A stretch of DNA of 64,000 nucleotides from Streptomyces nymphaeiformis (GCF_014203895.1 NZ_JACHJY010000002.1:124001-188000); one strand, 5' to 3'; positions 8,841-18,414 are shown, counted from the stretch's first letter. Notes: generated by a model not told the origin, from the sequence alone. Made by a program: numbers and translations.

Positions 8841-9617
8841 ATGTCACACACATTCCCTTCCCTCAGCTCACCCTTCACCGAGCCGGCCGCCCACGCGTCC
8901 GGCCTGACCAAGACGTACGGGAAGGGAGAGGCCCGGGTCACCGCGCTGGACGCGGTGTCCGTGGAGTTCGCGCGGGGTCGGTTCACCGCCGTCATGGGCC
9001 CCTCCGGCTCCGGCAAGTCCACGCTGATGCACTGCATGGCCGGCCTGGACCCGGTGACCTCGGGCTCGGCCCGGATCGGCAGAGTCGAACTGTCCTCCCT
9101 GAACGACCGGCAGCTGACCGAGCTGCGGCGGGAGAAGGTCGGCTTCGTCTTCCAGGGCTTCAACCTGCTTCCCACCCTGACCGCGCTGGAGAACATCGTT
9201 CTGCCGCTGCGGCTGGCCGGCCGGCGGCCCGAGGCGGAGTGGCTGGAGACCATCGTGGCCACCGTCGGCCTCGCGGGCCGGCTCGCGCACCGCCCTGCCC
9301 AGCTCTCCGGCGGCCAGCAGCAGCGCGTCGCCGTGGCCCGCGCCCTGGCCTCCCGCCCGGAGATCATCTTCGCCGACGAGCCGACCGGCAACCTCGACTC
9401 CCGTTCCGGTGCGGAGGTACTCAGCTTCCTGCGCGACTCGGTACGGGAACTGGGGCAGACCGTGGTGATGGTCACCCACGACCCCCTGGCCGCCGCCTAC
9501 GCGGACCGGGTGGTCTTCCTGTCCGACGGCCGGCTCGTGGACGAGCTGGACGCTCCCACCGCCGACGCCGTGCTTGAGCGGATGCTCGCGTTCGAGGCCC
9601 AGGGCCGCACTACCTGA
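8841..9617 (+). CDS. ABC transporter ATP-binding protein (MacB/LolD type)
   Basis: Protein of 258 aa from ATG 8841. It has Walker [10 protein letters not shown] at 53-61, an [17 protein letters not shown]-loop region typical of the MacB/LolD group, the signature LSGGQQQR, Walker [13 protein letters not shown], and the switch histidine in VMVTHD. It should power the permease encoded 80 bases downstream. In Streptomyces such pairs beside a two-component system often respond to cell-envelope stress or antimicrobial peptides; that role is inferred from context. Confidence 0.93.
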   Translation: MSHTFPSLSSPFTEPAAHASGLTKTYGKGEARVTALDAVSVEFARGRFTAVMGPSGSGKSTLMHCMAGLDPVTSGSARIGRVELSSLNDRQLTELRREKVGFVFQGFNLLPTLTALENIVLPLRLAGRRPEAEWLETIVATVGLAGRLAHRPAQLSGGQQQRVAVARALASRPEIIFADEPTGNLDSRSGAEVLSFLRDSVRELGQTVVMVTHDPLAAAYADRVVFLSDGRLVDELDAPTADAVLERMLAFEAQGRTT

Positions 9618-9696
9618 ACGTATCCGTCAGCCCGCCACCGTCCTCCCCGGCCACCCGCCCCTCCATCTGCTTCCCCTCCGCCTTCGAAAGCTCACC

Positions 9697-12264
9697 ATGC
9701 TGCGAACAGCCCTGCGCAATGTCCTCGCGCACAAAACCCGTCTCATCATGACCGTGCTCGCGGTCTGCCTCGGCGTCGCGTTCATCACCGGCTCACTGGT
9801 CTTCGCCGACTCCACCGCCGCCGCCTACCGCGCCTCCATGGCCCGCAACTACGCGGACATCTCCGTCAGCGTGACTCCGACGCTCCGTCCGGGCGCCTCC
9901 GACCAGGAACAGTACGGCGCCCTGGACGACACCCTGGTACGCAAGCTGTCGACCCTCGCCGGCGTCGCCTCCGTCCGCCCGGAAGCCAACGGTTCGGTCA
10001 CCCTGTCCGCCAAGGACGGCACGCCGATACGGGCCGACAGCATGATGGGCAAGTTCGCTGCCGCCTACGTGCCCGGTGCCGACGGCAAGGACAGCCGCTA
10101 CCCGCTGACCGCCGGTCGCGCTCCTCGCAACAGCGACGAGATCGCACTGGACCGCGGCACCGCGGCCACCGCCGACTATGTACTCGGCGACACCGTCACC
10201 CTCGCCAAGGACGGACCGGTCCTCAAGAAACACTTGGTGGGCCTGGTGTCCACCCATGACAGCCGAGTGAACGCCGGCGGCACCCTGGCCGTGTTCGACA
10301 AGGTCACCGCCCAGAAAATGTTCGCCGCCCCGGGGCGCTACACCCAGATCGACCTGACCGCCACCCCGGGCACCAGCCAAGCCGAGCTCGCCGACCGCGT
10401 CACCGCCGTCCTGCCCACCGACCGCGCCGAGGCCATCACCGGCAGCGCCCAGGCGGACCAGCAGTCCGTCCTCATCAACACCAAGACCCACAGCTACGAA
10501 CGGCTGCCCCTGCTCTTCGCCGCCGTCTCGCTGTTCATCGGCACGTTCCTCATCATCAACACCTTCACCATGCTCGTGGCACGCCGCAGCCGCGAGATCG
10601 CCCTGCTCCGGGCGATCGGCGCCACCCGCCGCCAGGTGGTCCGCTCAGTCCTCGGCGAAGCGGCCCTGGTCGGCCTCGCCGCGTCCGCTCTCGGATTCCT
10701 CCTGGGCCTGGGGGTTGCCACGCTGCTGCCAAGCGTCCTGGACACCTCCGGCGACCTGCTGCCCAGCGGGCCGCTGGTCATCGGCCCGACCACGGTCCTC
10801 GCCGCGCTCGCCGTGGGGGTCGGCGTCACCGTGCTCGCCGCCTGGCTGCCCTCACGCCGCGCGGCGCGGATCGCACCCATCGAGGCGATGCGCACGGCCG
10901 AACAGCCCCCGTCCGCCACGGTCTCCCGCATCCGCGGAATCATCGGGCTGGTCATGGCACTCCTCGGTACCGGCCTGTTGTTCTCGCTAAGCGACGCGAC
11001 CAGCGCCACCGACGACAACCTCCAGACCGCAATGTTCGGGGCCGGCATCCTCGTTGCCGGACTGATCGCGCTGGCTCCACTGCTCGCCGGCCCGGTGATC
11101 CGCCTCCTCGGCCGGCTCACCGCCCGCCTCGGCGTCGTAGGCGACCTCGCCCGCGAGAACACCCTGCGCGACCCGCGCCGTACCGCCGCCACCGCCGCCG
11201 CGCTGATGATCAGCACCACGCTGGTCTCCGGCCTCGCCGTCATCAACCAGTCCACGAACCAGGCCCTGGACGCCCAGGCCGCCGCCGGCCTGAGCGCCGA
11301 CTACATCATCAGCACCCGCAACACCACCACCGCCATCGACTCCGACGCCGTCCAACGCGTCGCCGACGTGCCCGGCGTACGGACCGCCTCCCCGGTGGCG
11401 GACTCCACCATCAGCGCCGGCCCCTACGTCAAGGCGGTCTCCGGGGTCGACCCGAAGACCGTGGACGACGTGATGAAGCTCCAGTTCCTCAGCGGTTCCA
11501 TCAAGAACCTCGCCCCCGGGAAGATCGCCGTCTCCCACAGCTTCGCCCGCGACCACCACGTCACCACCGGCGAGCAGCTCAAGGCAAGCATCGGCCCCGG
11601 AACCAGCGACCGCGACCGGCCCTACACCGTCATCGGCGTCTACCAGGACAACCCCACCGCTCAGGACGTCCTCGGCTACCGCGCCGATGTACAAGAGGAC
11701 AGCTACCTGCGTGACTCAGTGCAGCGCATCCTGGTCCGCACCACCGACGGCGCAGTCTCCAGGGACCTGGAGAAGCACCTGCGCGCCGCCGTGAGCGACA
11801 GCCCGCTGCTGAAGGTCCAGGACCGCGACCAGCTCGTCCAGGAGCAGGCCGGCGTCGCCGGCGAATTGATGACGATGATGTTCGGGCTGCTCACGATCGG
11901 CGTACTGGTCTCCGCGCTCGGCATGATCAACACCCTCGTCATGTCGGTTGCGGAACGCACCCGTGAGATCGGGGTCCTGCGCGCCATCGGCATGCACCGC
12001 TCCGGCATCCGCCACATGATCCAACTGGAGGCCCTCTGCGTCGCCGCCTTCGGCACCCTCCTCGGGCTGGCCGGCGGAGTATTCGGAGCGTGGAAGGTCA
12101 GCGGACTGGCCAACGGCGCGATCCCGCAGTACTCCTTCTCCCCGCCCTGGGCCACCCTCACCCTCATCGTCGCGCTCTCCCTCGCCGTCGGCGCGGCTGC
12201 GGCCGCCGTGCCCGCCCGACGGGCCGCCGCACTCAGCCCCCTGCGAGCCGTCACCGACGCCTAG
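9697..12264 (+). CDS. ABC transporter permease (MacB/FtsX type, two FtsX domains)
   Basis: Protein of 855 aa from ATG 9697. It starts MLRTALRNVLAHKTRL, then a first membrane helix and a large extracytoplasmic domain. Two FtsX-like membrane modules follow, near residues 270-410 and 720-850, each with the coupling motif ARRSREIALLRAIGATRRQ or ERTREIGVLRAIGMHRSG. A second helix-rich block between them and another extracytoplasmic domain complete the usual 850-aa actinobacterial layout. It works with the ATPase at 8841 as an exporter or mechanotransducer; the substrate is unknown. Confidence 0.9.
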   Translation: MLRTALRNVLAHKTRLIMTVLAVCLGVAFITGSLVFADSTAAAYRASMARNYADISVSVTPTLRPGASDQEQYGALDDTLVRKLSTLAGVASVRPEANGSVTLSAKDGTPIRADSMMGKFAAAYVPGADGKDSRYPLTAGRAPRNSDEIALDRGTAATADYVLGDTVTLAKDGPVLKKHLVGLVSTHDSRVNAGGTLAVFDKVTAQKMFAAPGRYTQIDLTATPGTSQAELADRVTAVLPTDRAEAITGSAQADQQSVLINTKTHSYERLPLLFAAVSLFIGTFLIINTFTMLVARRSREIALLRAIGATRRQVVRSVLGEAALVGLAASALGFLLGLGVATLLPSVLDTSGDLLPSGPLVIGPTTVLAALAVGVGVTVLAAWLPSRRAARIAPIEAMRTAEQPPSATVSRIRGIIGLVMALLGTGLLFSLSDATSATDDNLQTAMFGAGILVAGLIALAPLLAGPVIRLLGRLTARLGVVGDLARENTLRDPRRTAATAAALMISTTLVSGLAVINQSTNQALDAQAAAGLSADYIISTRNTTTAIDSDAVQRVADVPGVRTASPVADSTISAGPYVKAVSGVDPKTVDDVMKLQFLSGSIKNLAPGKIAVSHSFARDHHVTTGEQLKASIGPGTSDRDRPYTVIGVYQDNPTAQDVLGYRADVQEDSYLRDSVQRILVRTTDGAVSRDLEKHLRAAVSDSPLLKVQDRDQLVQEQAGVAGELMTMMFGLLTIGVLVSALGMINTLVMSVAERTREIGVLRAIGMHRSGIRHMIQLEALCVAAFGTLLGLAGGVFGAWKVSGLANGAIPQYSFSPPWATLTLIVALSLAVGAAAAAVPARRAAALSPLRAVTDA

Positions 12265-12349
12265 CAGCATCAACCCAATCATTGACCTTCGCTCCAGGTA
12301 CGCCGCCCTCGCCTCGGCGGGGGCGGACTGCTGCGCGGTCACCGTCTTC

Positions 12350-12690
12350 GGGTAATGCACCCAAGCTTCAGCCATAAGTCGCCGGTGGCGGGATCGACTC
12401 GGGAAAAGAGGGCGCCTTCGTGGCTCTACCACACGAGCCAGGCCACGGCCTCCTCGGTAGCGCCCGCGCTTCCGCCGAGGGGCCATACGGGGAGCCGTCC
12501 CTTGGGGCTCCAGGTGGGTACCGTCGGTGTCCCAGCGTGCCAGGCCGGCACTGGTCTCCGGGTGGTCTCCGTAGATGCCCTCGTCACGTACGAGACCCAG
12601 ATGCCGCCGTCGCGGTCGGTGATGATGTAGTCGATGTCGTCGCCGATACAGAAGTGCCTCACCGGGTATCCCCCGGGGATCGTCACCAAC
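12350..12690 (-). pseudogene. broken gene of a hypothetical propeller-like protein
   Basis: On the minus strand, coding pieces in different frames line up as one protein: HFCIGDDIDYIITDRDGGIW, then DEGIYGDHPETSAGLARWD, then SPKGRLPVWPL through AWLVW, a TAG, and FSRVDPATGDLWLKL. At least two frameshifts and one stop break it, and both ends are missing. The pieces resemble a Streptomyces hypothetical protein with repeated DG-x-IW and W-D blade-like motifs. It is dead. Confidence 0.7.
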
Positions 12691-12975
12691 CTCATCGGCA
12701 ACGCCGTCACCCACATCCGCCCGGCACCCCGATCCGCGTCGGCGTCGGCACCGCGGGCGACCGGGCCGTCCTCGAGGTCGCCGACGAGGGACCCGGCCTG
12801 ACCGCCGAGGACCGCGAGCACGTCTTCGACCGCTTCTACCGCACCGACGACTCCCGCGCCCGCACCACCGGCGGTTCGGGCCTCGGCCTCGTCATCGCCC
12901 ACAACGGCCGCGGTGCCCCCGTCGCCGCCCCCGGGCAGAGCTCCACCTTCCGCATCGAACTCCCGCTGCCCAACG
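12679..12975 (+). pseudogene. 3' fragment of a sensor histidine kinase
   Basis: Plus-strand sequence reads VTNLIGNAVTH, then after a frame change TPIRVGVG through VADEGPGLTAEDREHVFDRF, GGSGLGLVIAH and STFRIELPL. These are the N-box, G1 and G2 boxes of an HATPase domain of an EnvZ-like kinase. The HisKA and sensor parts are absent, and the fragment abuts the broken hypothetical gene on its left. The join to the sequence after 12976 is not a natural protein. Confidence 0.8.
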
Positions 12976-13318
12976 TGTCAGAGCCAGAAGCGGACGGCAG
13001 CGGGCGAGGCACAGTCCGTGTCACCATCTGTGATGGGTCCCGAAGGCGGTGCGCCGTACAGAGAGTGGCGAGGCGGGTAGAGGATGGCCTTGATGCACAG
13101 CTGTGCCGTGCTGCCGGCGACCTCGCTTCTCCCCAGATTCTCCCCAGCGGGAGTTGGATTGGGGGGCGGATCGTTGCTGGTCAGGAGCAGGTCACGAATG
13201 CTGGTCGTGTCGCGCAGCGTAGCCACCTCGCGAGTCGGGAATCGATGGTGTCTTCTAGAGGAGGTGGGCAGCTGCATCGGTGGTGGGGCATCCGGGCTGT
13301 GAGCCCGGAGCAAGCGGG
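12976..13318. other. non-coding stretch between gene fragments, with 23-bp repeat copy 1
   Basis: No gene is supported here. The frame through it is open by chance between the kinase fragment and the transposase fragment. It contains the 23-bp sequence at 13127-13149 that recurs exactly at 47359-47381. Confidence 0.5.
13127..13149 (+). repeat. 23-bp direct repeat, copy 1 (second copy 47359-47381)
   Basis: TTCTCCCCAG-A-TTCTCCCCAG-CG is identical in both places and in the same orientation, 34 kb apart. Internally it is two TTCTCCCCAG units separated by one A. Both copies lie in decayed sequence next to gene fragments. Confidence 0.75.
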
Positions 13319-13535
13319 CCAGAAGGTCAACCGCCTGCGGCACGGACAGGCCGGAGGTAGACCACCGGCCTTCGACAGCGAGCTCTACAGGGTCCGCAAC
13401 GTGGTCGAACGCTGTGTCAACGGTCTCAAGCAGTTCCGCGTGATCGCCACCCGCTACAAGGCTGGCGTTCACCTTGCCGCACTCATCCTCTGGCTCCGCG
13501 AACCCATCCAAGATCGTTTGCCAGAGAAGGCCTAG
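13319..13535 (+). pseudogene. 3' fragment of an IS5-family transposase gene
   Basis: The frame reads QKVNRLRHGQAGGRPPAFDS, then VRNVVERCVNGLKQFRVIATRYKAG through LILWLREP and ends at 13535. The VERCVNGLKQFRVIATRY block is the C-terminal glutamate region of the DDE domain. The N-terminal two-thirds are missing. The IS630-type element is inserted 38 bases downstream. Confidence 0.8.
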
Positions 13536-13573
13536 TCGTTCCTCTCGAGTGTGGCGGCGGGGTTTTACTGCTA

Positions 13574-14714
13574 CTGATCTTTTCGTTAGTTCAGTGGGGT
13601 TAGTGGGTGGAGGGTGAGGCGGGTGTGGGCGAGGAAGGACCAGGGCAGTCGGGGGTTGTCGTTGATCCGGCGAATGCCCTGTTCGGTGGCATCGGCGACA
13701 GCGGCGAGGTGGTCGCCGGCGAGGTTGGCGAGTTCGTGTTTCTTCAGCGAGGACCACAGCAGTTCCACCGGGTTGGGCTCGGGTGCGTAGGCGGGTGATC
13801 GCTCCAGGGTGAGCCAGTCCTGCTCGGCGGCCCAGGCCCGCATCGCCCGGCTCCAGTGAGCGGACGGTCCGTCCCGGACCAGTACCACTCGCTCGCCGCG
13901 GTAGAACGTTTTTATCTGCTCCAGGACCTCGATGAGTCCGGCGGTGTCGTAGCTGCCGGGTGTGAGGTGGAAGCACAGGCGAGGACCTCGCTCGGGATCG
14001 GTGGAATGGAATCCCAGGGCCCCTCCCATCGACGCGCGTTTCCGGTTCAACCGGTGCCGCAGAAGAGGTATGCGGCCGCGAGGCGCGTAGGTGCGACGGA
14101 CCTGCGGCAGCAGCGACACTCCCGATTCGTCGAGGAAGACGATCCAGGCACGTGTGTTCACCGCCCCTTTTGATCCGCGGCCACTCGTGGGCGATCCAGC
14201 GGGCGATCTCGGACTCGTCGCGCTCCACCGCCCGTCGCTCGGGCCGTTGCAGGCTCCATCCCAGCCGGCCGGTCAGCAGTCGCCACACCGAGGCCTTCGA
14301 CAGCGTCACCCCTGTCATTCGTTGGACCACCAGGCCTACTCGTTCCAGGGTCCACAGATCGGCCTCGAAGCCGTGTGTCTGGGCACCCTGCTCCAGCGCG
14401 GCCCGCACCCGCTCGACCTGGGCATCGTCCAGCTTGGGCGGACGCCCGGTGGCCGGGCGCCGGCGCAGAGCATCGGCGCCGCCCTTCTCCCAGACCCGTC
14501 TCCACCGCCGCACGCTCTCCTCGCTGACTCCCAGCATCCGTGCGATCTCGGCGCCCGGGCGTCCCTGATCGAACAACTCGGCCGCCCGCACGCGCCGGGC
14601 CTCGGACAACTGCGGCCGCGTCAAAGGAGGAACGACAGGCGAAGACTTGAAAGACACCGCATCAGGATCCCATCAACGACTCCGCCGCAGCCACCGAACT
14701 AACGAAAAGATCAG
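13574..14714 (-). mobile_element. IS630-family insertion sequence with TA duplication
   Basis: Perfect 19-bp inverted repeats bound it: CTGATCTTTTCGTTAGTTC at 13574-13592 and its complement at 14696-14714. Both ends are flanked by TA (13572-13573 and 14715-14716), the target duplication known for IS630/Tc1 elements. Length is 1141 bp. The transposase stop codon lies inside the left repeat. The element landed in already decayed DNA. Confidence 0.9.
13586..14657 (-). CDS. IS630-family transposase in two frames
   Basis: ORF A starts at 14657 (MSFKSSPVVPPLTRPQLSEA) with a helix-turn-helix (GAEIARMLGVSEESVRRWRR) and a linker up to EWPRIK near 14170. ORF B, from about 14167 to 13586, carries the DDE catalytic core: LDESGVSLLP, VLVRDGPSAHWS and PNPVELLWSSLKK. 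B lies in the +1 frame relative to A, and the shift point is an AAAAGGGG run (plus strand CCCCTTTT at 14164-14171). This may be programmed frameshifting, known in some IS630 members, or a single-base indel. I cannot tell which from one copy. Confidence 0.8.
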
Positions 14715-14944
14715 TAAGTGGTCTACGTCGTAAGTCCTTCGGGGGTTGACTTCGAGGTTGGGCGTCGGCGTGCTTGTGGCCAGGTGGCGAGGTGGATCCG
14801 GCATGCGGTGTCGAGGGCGTTCTCGGGGATGCCGCTGGGACTGCCGACGGGCAGGAGGGCGTCTGGTCGAGGGCGGGCTGGCTCGTCCCGGGCCCGCCTT
14901 GTCCCGGCCGCGCCCGGGAACGGCGGGGGATGTGGCCTCAGCGG

Positions 14945-15829
14945 TCAGGTGTCGGGCCGTGCTTCGAGGAATGCGAGGGCCCTGGCCACGAACTCGTCGT
15001 GGAACTGGAAGATTCCGCCGTGCCCGGCGTCCGGGTAGAGGGGGACGAGTTCGCCCCGGGGCAGCCGTGCGGCGAGGTTGAGGGTGTTCTCGCTCGGCAC
15101 CATCCGGTCGCTCTCGCCGTTGGCCACCAGGACTGGCTGGCGGATGCGGGACAGGTCGGCTGGCGGCTGGAGGCCCCACCGGTGGATGGCCTTCAGCTGG
15201 GCGCGGAACGACGTCAGCGAGATGGCTTTGTCGCGGCGGTCCGTGCGCTCCTTCAGCCGTTCCAGGAAGGCGCGTGCTTCGCGTCGGCCGTGTTCGGTGT
15301 CGGTGAAGAAGAGGAACTGCTTGGGGTCCTTGCGGGTCAGGAAGCCCTTCAGGACGTCCCGGAGGGTGAGTGCGGTGACCTTGTCGATGCCCGGGCCTCC
15401 GGCGGGGCCGGTGCCCGCGAGGATGACCTTGCGCACCAGCTGCGGTTCTTCGGCTGCGATGACCTGGGCGATGAAGCCGCCCATCGACAGGCCGAGCAGG
15501 TCGACGTGCTCGAAGCCCAGGGTTCGGATGAACAGCACCGCGTCGCGGGCCATCGCTTCGATGGTGTCGGGGGTGGAACCGCCTGACGCGCCGACTCCGC
15601 GGTTGTCGAAGGTGATGACCCGGCGCCGGGCGGCGAGTCCGTCGATGACGCGGGGGTCCCAGTTGTCCAGGACTGCGGTCAGGTGGTGGAGCAGGATCAG
15701 CGGTACGCCGTCTCCTTCCGGGCCGAGCTGCCGGTAGACGAAGTCGACGCCGTCCACGGACACCGAACGGGTCGGCACGTCCTTGTATGACGACGGGGCG
15801 GGCGTGGGGGAACTGCGCGGTGCGCTCAT
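14945..15829 (-). CDS. alpha/beta-fold hydrolase
   Basis: Protein of 294 aa from ATG 15829. It has the oxyanion region LILLHHLTAVLDNWD, the strand VITFDNRGVGASGG, the nucleophile elbow LLGLSMGGF with catalytic Ser, an acid in ANGESDRMVP and the catalytic His in DAGHGGIF. The layout matches the haloperoxidase/esterase-like group that includes many Streptomyces hydrolases; the substrate is unknown. It follows the oxidoreductase at 15922 by 92 bases on the same strand and probably belongs to the TetR-controlled operon starting with the SDR. Confidence 0.88.
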   Translation of the reverse strand: MSAPRSSPTPAPSSYKDVPTRSVSVDGVDFVYRQLGPEGDGVPLILLHHLTAVLDNWDPRVIDGLAARRRVITFDNRGVGASGGSTPDTIEAMARDAVLFIRTLGFEHVDLLGLSMGGFIAQVIAAEEPQLVRKVILAGTGPAGGPGIDKVTALTLRDVLKGFLTRKDPKQFLFFTDTEHGRREARAFLERLKERTDRRDKAISLTSFRAQLKAIHRWGLQPPADLSRIRQPVLVANGESDRMVPSENTLNLAARLPRGELVPLYPDAGHGGIFQFHDEFVARALAFLEARPDT

Positions 15830-15921
15830 GATCGGTTCCTGGGGTACGGAAGGGAGGGGTGGTGGGAGGCGGGATCCTCTCGCCACCCGGGGTCTGTCGG
15901 TGGTGGGGCGGGTGCCGGCCC

Positions 15922-16926
15922 TCACGCCATCGCGATGACGACCTTGCCGGCCTTGGCGCGGCCCTTCTCGGCGTACTCCATGGCTTCGCGGGTCTGCTCG
16001 AAGGGGAAGACACGGTCGACGACGGGGCGAAGCTCTCCGGCGTCGACGAGCCGGGTGATTTCGCGCAGCTGGTCGCCGCTGGCCTTCATGAACAGGAAGG
16101 AGTAGGTCACGCCCTGGCGTTTGGCGTGGCGTCGGGTCTTGAAGCTCAGCGCGTTCATCGCCTGCCGGAGGACCGGGTTCGCGCCGAGCTCGCGGGCGAA
16201 GTCCGCGTCGGGCGGCCCTGCGATGCTGATGACCTTCCCGCCGGGCTTGAGGACCCGCAGCGACTTCTCCAGGGTCTTGCCGCCGAGGGTGTCCAGGACG
16301 ACGTCGTAGCCGTCCAGGAGCTCCTCGAAGTCCTGGGTGCGGTAGTCGATGACGACGTCTGCGCCGAGTTCCTTGACCAGGGCGGCGTTGGCCGCGCTCG
16401 CGGTGGTGGCCACGTGTGCGCCCAAGTGCCTGGCCAGTTGGAGGGCGACGGTGCCCACTCCGCCGGAGCCCGCGTGGATCAGGACTTTCTGGCCCGGCTG
16501 GACCTGTGCCCTCTCGACCAGCGCCTGCCATGAGGTGAGGGCCACCAGGGGAAGGGAGGCGGCCTCCGCCATGGTGAGGGTGGCCGGCTTGTGGGCCAGG
16601 TCGTTCTGGTGGACGGCGATGAGTTCGGCGAAGGTGCCGATACGGTCCTTGTCGGGCCGGGCGTAGACCTCGTCACCCACCGCGAACCGGGTGACGGCCG
16701 AGCCGACCTGGACCACCACTCCGGCGAGGTCGTTGCCCAGCACGAGAGGGGGGCGGTACGGGAGGATCATCCTGAAGGCGCCATCGCGGATCTTGAAGTC
16801 CAGCGGGTTGACGCTCGCCGCATGGATCTTGACCAGCACGTCGTCGGCGCCCGGCTCGGGATCGGGCATCTCGGCGGCGCGCACCGCGGACTGGTCACCG
16901 TACTTCTCGATCAAGTAGGCCTTCAT
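15922..16926 (-). CDS. NADP-dependent zinc-less alcohol dehydrogenase / quinone oxidoreductase
   Basis: Protein of 334 aa, full length for the MDR family. It starts MKAYLIEKYGDQSAVRAAEM and has the GroES-like part with NPLDFKIRDG and LGNDLAGVV, then the nucleotide-binding fold with HAGSGGVGTVALQLARHLGA. The cysteine and histidine zinc ligands of classical alcohol dehydrogenases are absent, which fits the quinone-reductase/enone-reductase branch. It lies between the SDR (125 bases upstream) and the hydrolase in one likely operon for turning over a small reactive or aromatic compound; that role is inference. Confidence 0.9.
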   Translation of the reverse strand: MKAYLIEKYGDQSAVRAAEMPDPEPGADDVLVKIHAASVNPLDFKIRDGAFRMILPYRPPLVLGNDLAGVVVQVGSAVTRFAVGDEVYARPDKDRIGTFAELIAVHQNDLAHKPATLTMAEAASLPLVALTSWQALVERAQVQPGQKVLIHAGSGGVGTVALQLARHLGAHVATTASAANAALVKELGADVVIDYRTQDFEELLDGYDVVLDTLGGKTLEKSLRVLKPGGKVISIAGPPDADFARELGANPVLRQAMNALSFKTRRHAKRQGVTYSFLFMKASGDQLREITRLVDAGELRPVVDRVFPFEQTREAMEYAEKGRAKAGKVVIAMA

Positions 16927-17051
16927 CGCTGTCTCCCTGCCTCGTCCGCACAGGGACGGGATCTCCGCTCGCTTCGGGATGCCCCGGTACGAGATACTTT
17001 CTGGTATTCACTGCTGGTTCATGACGCCCCATGCCGATGCGGCGGCGCGCC

Positions 17052-17738
17052 TCACGCTGCGTTCGGCGATGCGGCCAGGCTCCGCTTCACGTGCCGGGTG
17101 GTCTCGTCGGCGAGGATCTCGGGCAGTCCCCGCTCGATGCCGGCCAGGGCCTGGGCGGCGACCTCGGCGGGGGCGGTCTTCTGGTGGGCGGGAACGCCGA
17201 CGGCCATGTCCGTGTCCATGTATCCGACGTGCAGCGCCGAGACGGTGATGTCCCGGGGCGCCAGCTCCTCCCGGACCGCGCCGGTCAGCGCCCATGCCGC
17301 GGCCTTCGCCGCGGCGTAGGCGCCGAGGTCGGCCGGGTGCAGCCAGGACAGGACCGACAGCACGTTGAGCACGGCGCCGCCGCCGTTGGACTCGATGACC
17401 GGGGCGAAAGCCCGCGTCACGGCGAGCGGGCCGAAGAAGTTCACCTCCATCTCCAAGCGCACCATGTCCGGGCTGCCCGTCATCAGGGGCGTTCCGGTGG
17501 AGATGCCCGCGTTGTTGACCAGCAGCGTCACGTCGGAGGCGGTGCGAGCCGCGGCCCGGATCGACTCCGCGTCCGTCACGTCGAGCCGCAGTGGGACGGC
17601 ACCCGGGAGGTCCACCGTTTCGGGGCGACGGGCCGCCGCGTACACCTTGGCCCCGCGTTCCATGAGCTGGGCGGCCAGGTGTCGTCCGAGCCCCCGATTG
17701 GCGCCGGTGACCACTGCTACCGCGTCCTTCAGTTCCAT
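17052..17738 (-). CDS. short-chain dehydrogenase/reductase (SDR)
   Basis: Protein of 228 aa from ATG 17738. It has the NAD(P)-binding TGANRGLGRHL motif near residues 11-21, the NNAG motif in LLVNNAGIST, the catalytic serine in VLSVLSW, and YAAAKAA with the Tyr-x3-Lys pair. The frame continues upstream of the ATG across the promoter region, but those residues are not SDR-like. The gene diverges from the TetR regulator at 17854 and a palindrome lies between them, so it is probably repressed by that regulator. Confidence 0.92.
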   Translation of the reverse strand: MELKDAVAVVTGANRGLGRHLAAQLMERGAKVYAAARRPETVDLPGAVPLRLDVTDAESIRAAARTASDVTLLVNNAGISTGTPLMTGSPDMVRLEMEVNFFGPLAVTRAFAPVIESNGGGAVLNVLSVLSWLHPADLGAYAAAKAAAWALTGAVREELAPRDITVSALHVGYMDTDMAVGVPAHQKTAPAEVAAQALAGIERGLPEILADETTRHVKRSLAASPNAA

Positions 17739-17782
17739 GCCCACTCCCAGCGCCACGGCCGCCGTCAAGCGACCCACACAAA

Positions 17783-17804
17783 TTAGATTACGACTGCAAT
17801 CTAA
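17783..17804. promoter_or_regulatory. palindromic operator between SDR and TetR genes
   Basis: TTAGATT at 17783-17789 and its complement AATCTAA at 17798-17804 flank an 8-base spacer. A partial copy of one arm (TCTAAGATAGA) lies at about 17812-17822. It sits between the two divergent starts (17738 and 17854) and is AT-rich for this genome, as expected for a TetR autoregulatory operator overlapping promoters. Confidence 0.75.
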
Positions 17805-17853
17805 GCACTGGTCTAAGATAGATGCCAGTCGACATCCAATCGGGAGGTGGCCG

Positions 17854-18414
17854 ATGGGCCGCGTATCGCAGGCGCAGGCGGAGGAGAACCGCCGACGGGT
17901 CGTTGAAACCGCCTCCCGCCTGTTCAGGGAACAGGGGACCCACGTCAGCGTCGCCGACCTCATGAAGGCGGCCGGTATGACCCACGGCGGCTTCTACAAG
18001 CAGTTCGCCTCCAAGGAGGCACTCATCGACGAGGCCACCGCCCACGCGTTCGGCGAACTCGCCCAGCACCACAAGGACGGGCTCGATCAGTACGCCGGGC
18101 AGCGCGACGCCGCCCAGCGGGCGCTGATCGACACCTACCTCTCCGCCGAGCACCGCGACAGCGCGGCAGACGGGTGCCCCGCCGCCGCACTCGCCACCGA
18201 CATGGCCCGCGACGGCGGAGAGAGCGAGGCCCGCCGCGTCTACACCCAGGGAGTGGGCGACTTCGCCGACTGGCTCGACACCAAGGACCAGGACGGCATC
18301 ACCCGGCTGTGCACCATGCTCGGCGCCCTCGTCCTGTCCCGGGCCACCAAAGGCTCCCCGCTCTCCGAGAAGATCCTCACCACCGCACGCGAGGCACTGA
18401 CGGCCACCAACTGA
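17854..18414 (+). CDS. TetR-family transcriptional regulator
   Basis: Protein of 186 aa from ATG 17854, with GGGAGG at 17841-17846 as ribosome binding site. The N-terminal helix-turn-helix covers about residues 10-55 (TASRLFREQGTHVSVADLMKA, then MTHGGFYKQFASKEALI), as in AcrR/TetR repressors. The C-terminal part contains CPAAALATDMAR, a segment typical of the group with a TetR_C_16-like ligand domain. It should repress itself and the divergent SDR operon through the palindrome at 17783-17804; the ligand is unknown. Confidence 0.92.
   Translation: MGRVSQAQAEENRRRVVETASRLFREQGTHVSVADLMKAAGMTHGGFYKQFASKEALIDEATAHAFGELAQHHKDGLDQYAGQRDAAQRALIDTYLSAEHRDSAADGCPAAALATDMARDGGESEARRVYTQGVGDFADWLDTKDQDGITRLCTMLGALVLSRATKGSPLSEKILTTAREALTATN

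Noticed and set aside
12420..13535. One 371-codon frame taken as a single gene
   Set aside because: It joins an HATPase fragment, non-coding DNA and a transposase tail; no natural protein has this order.
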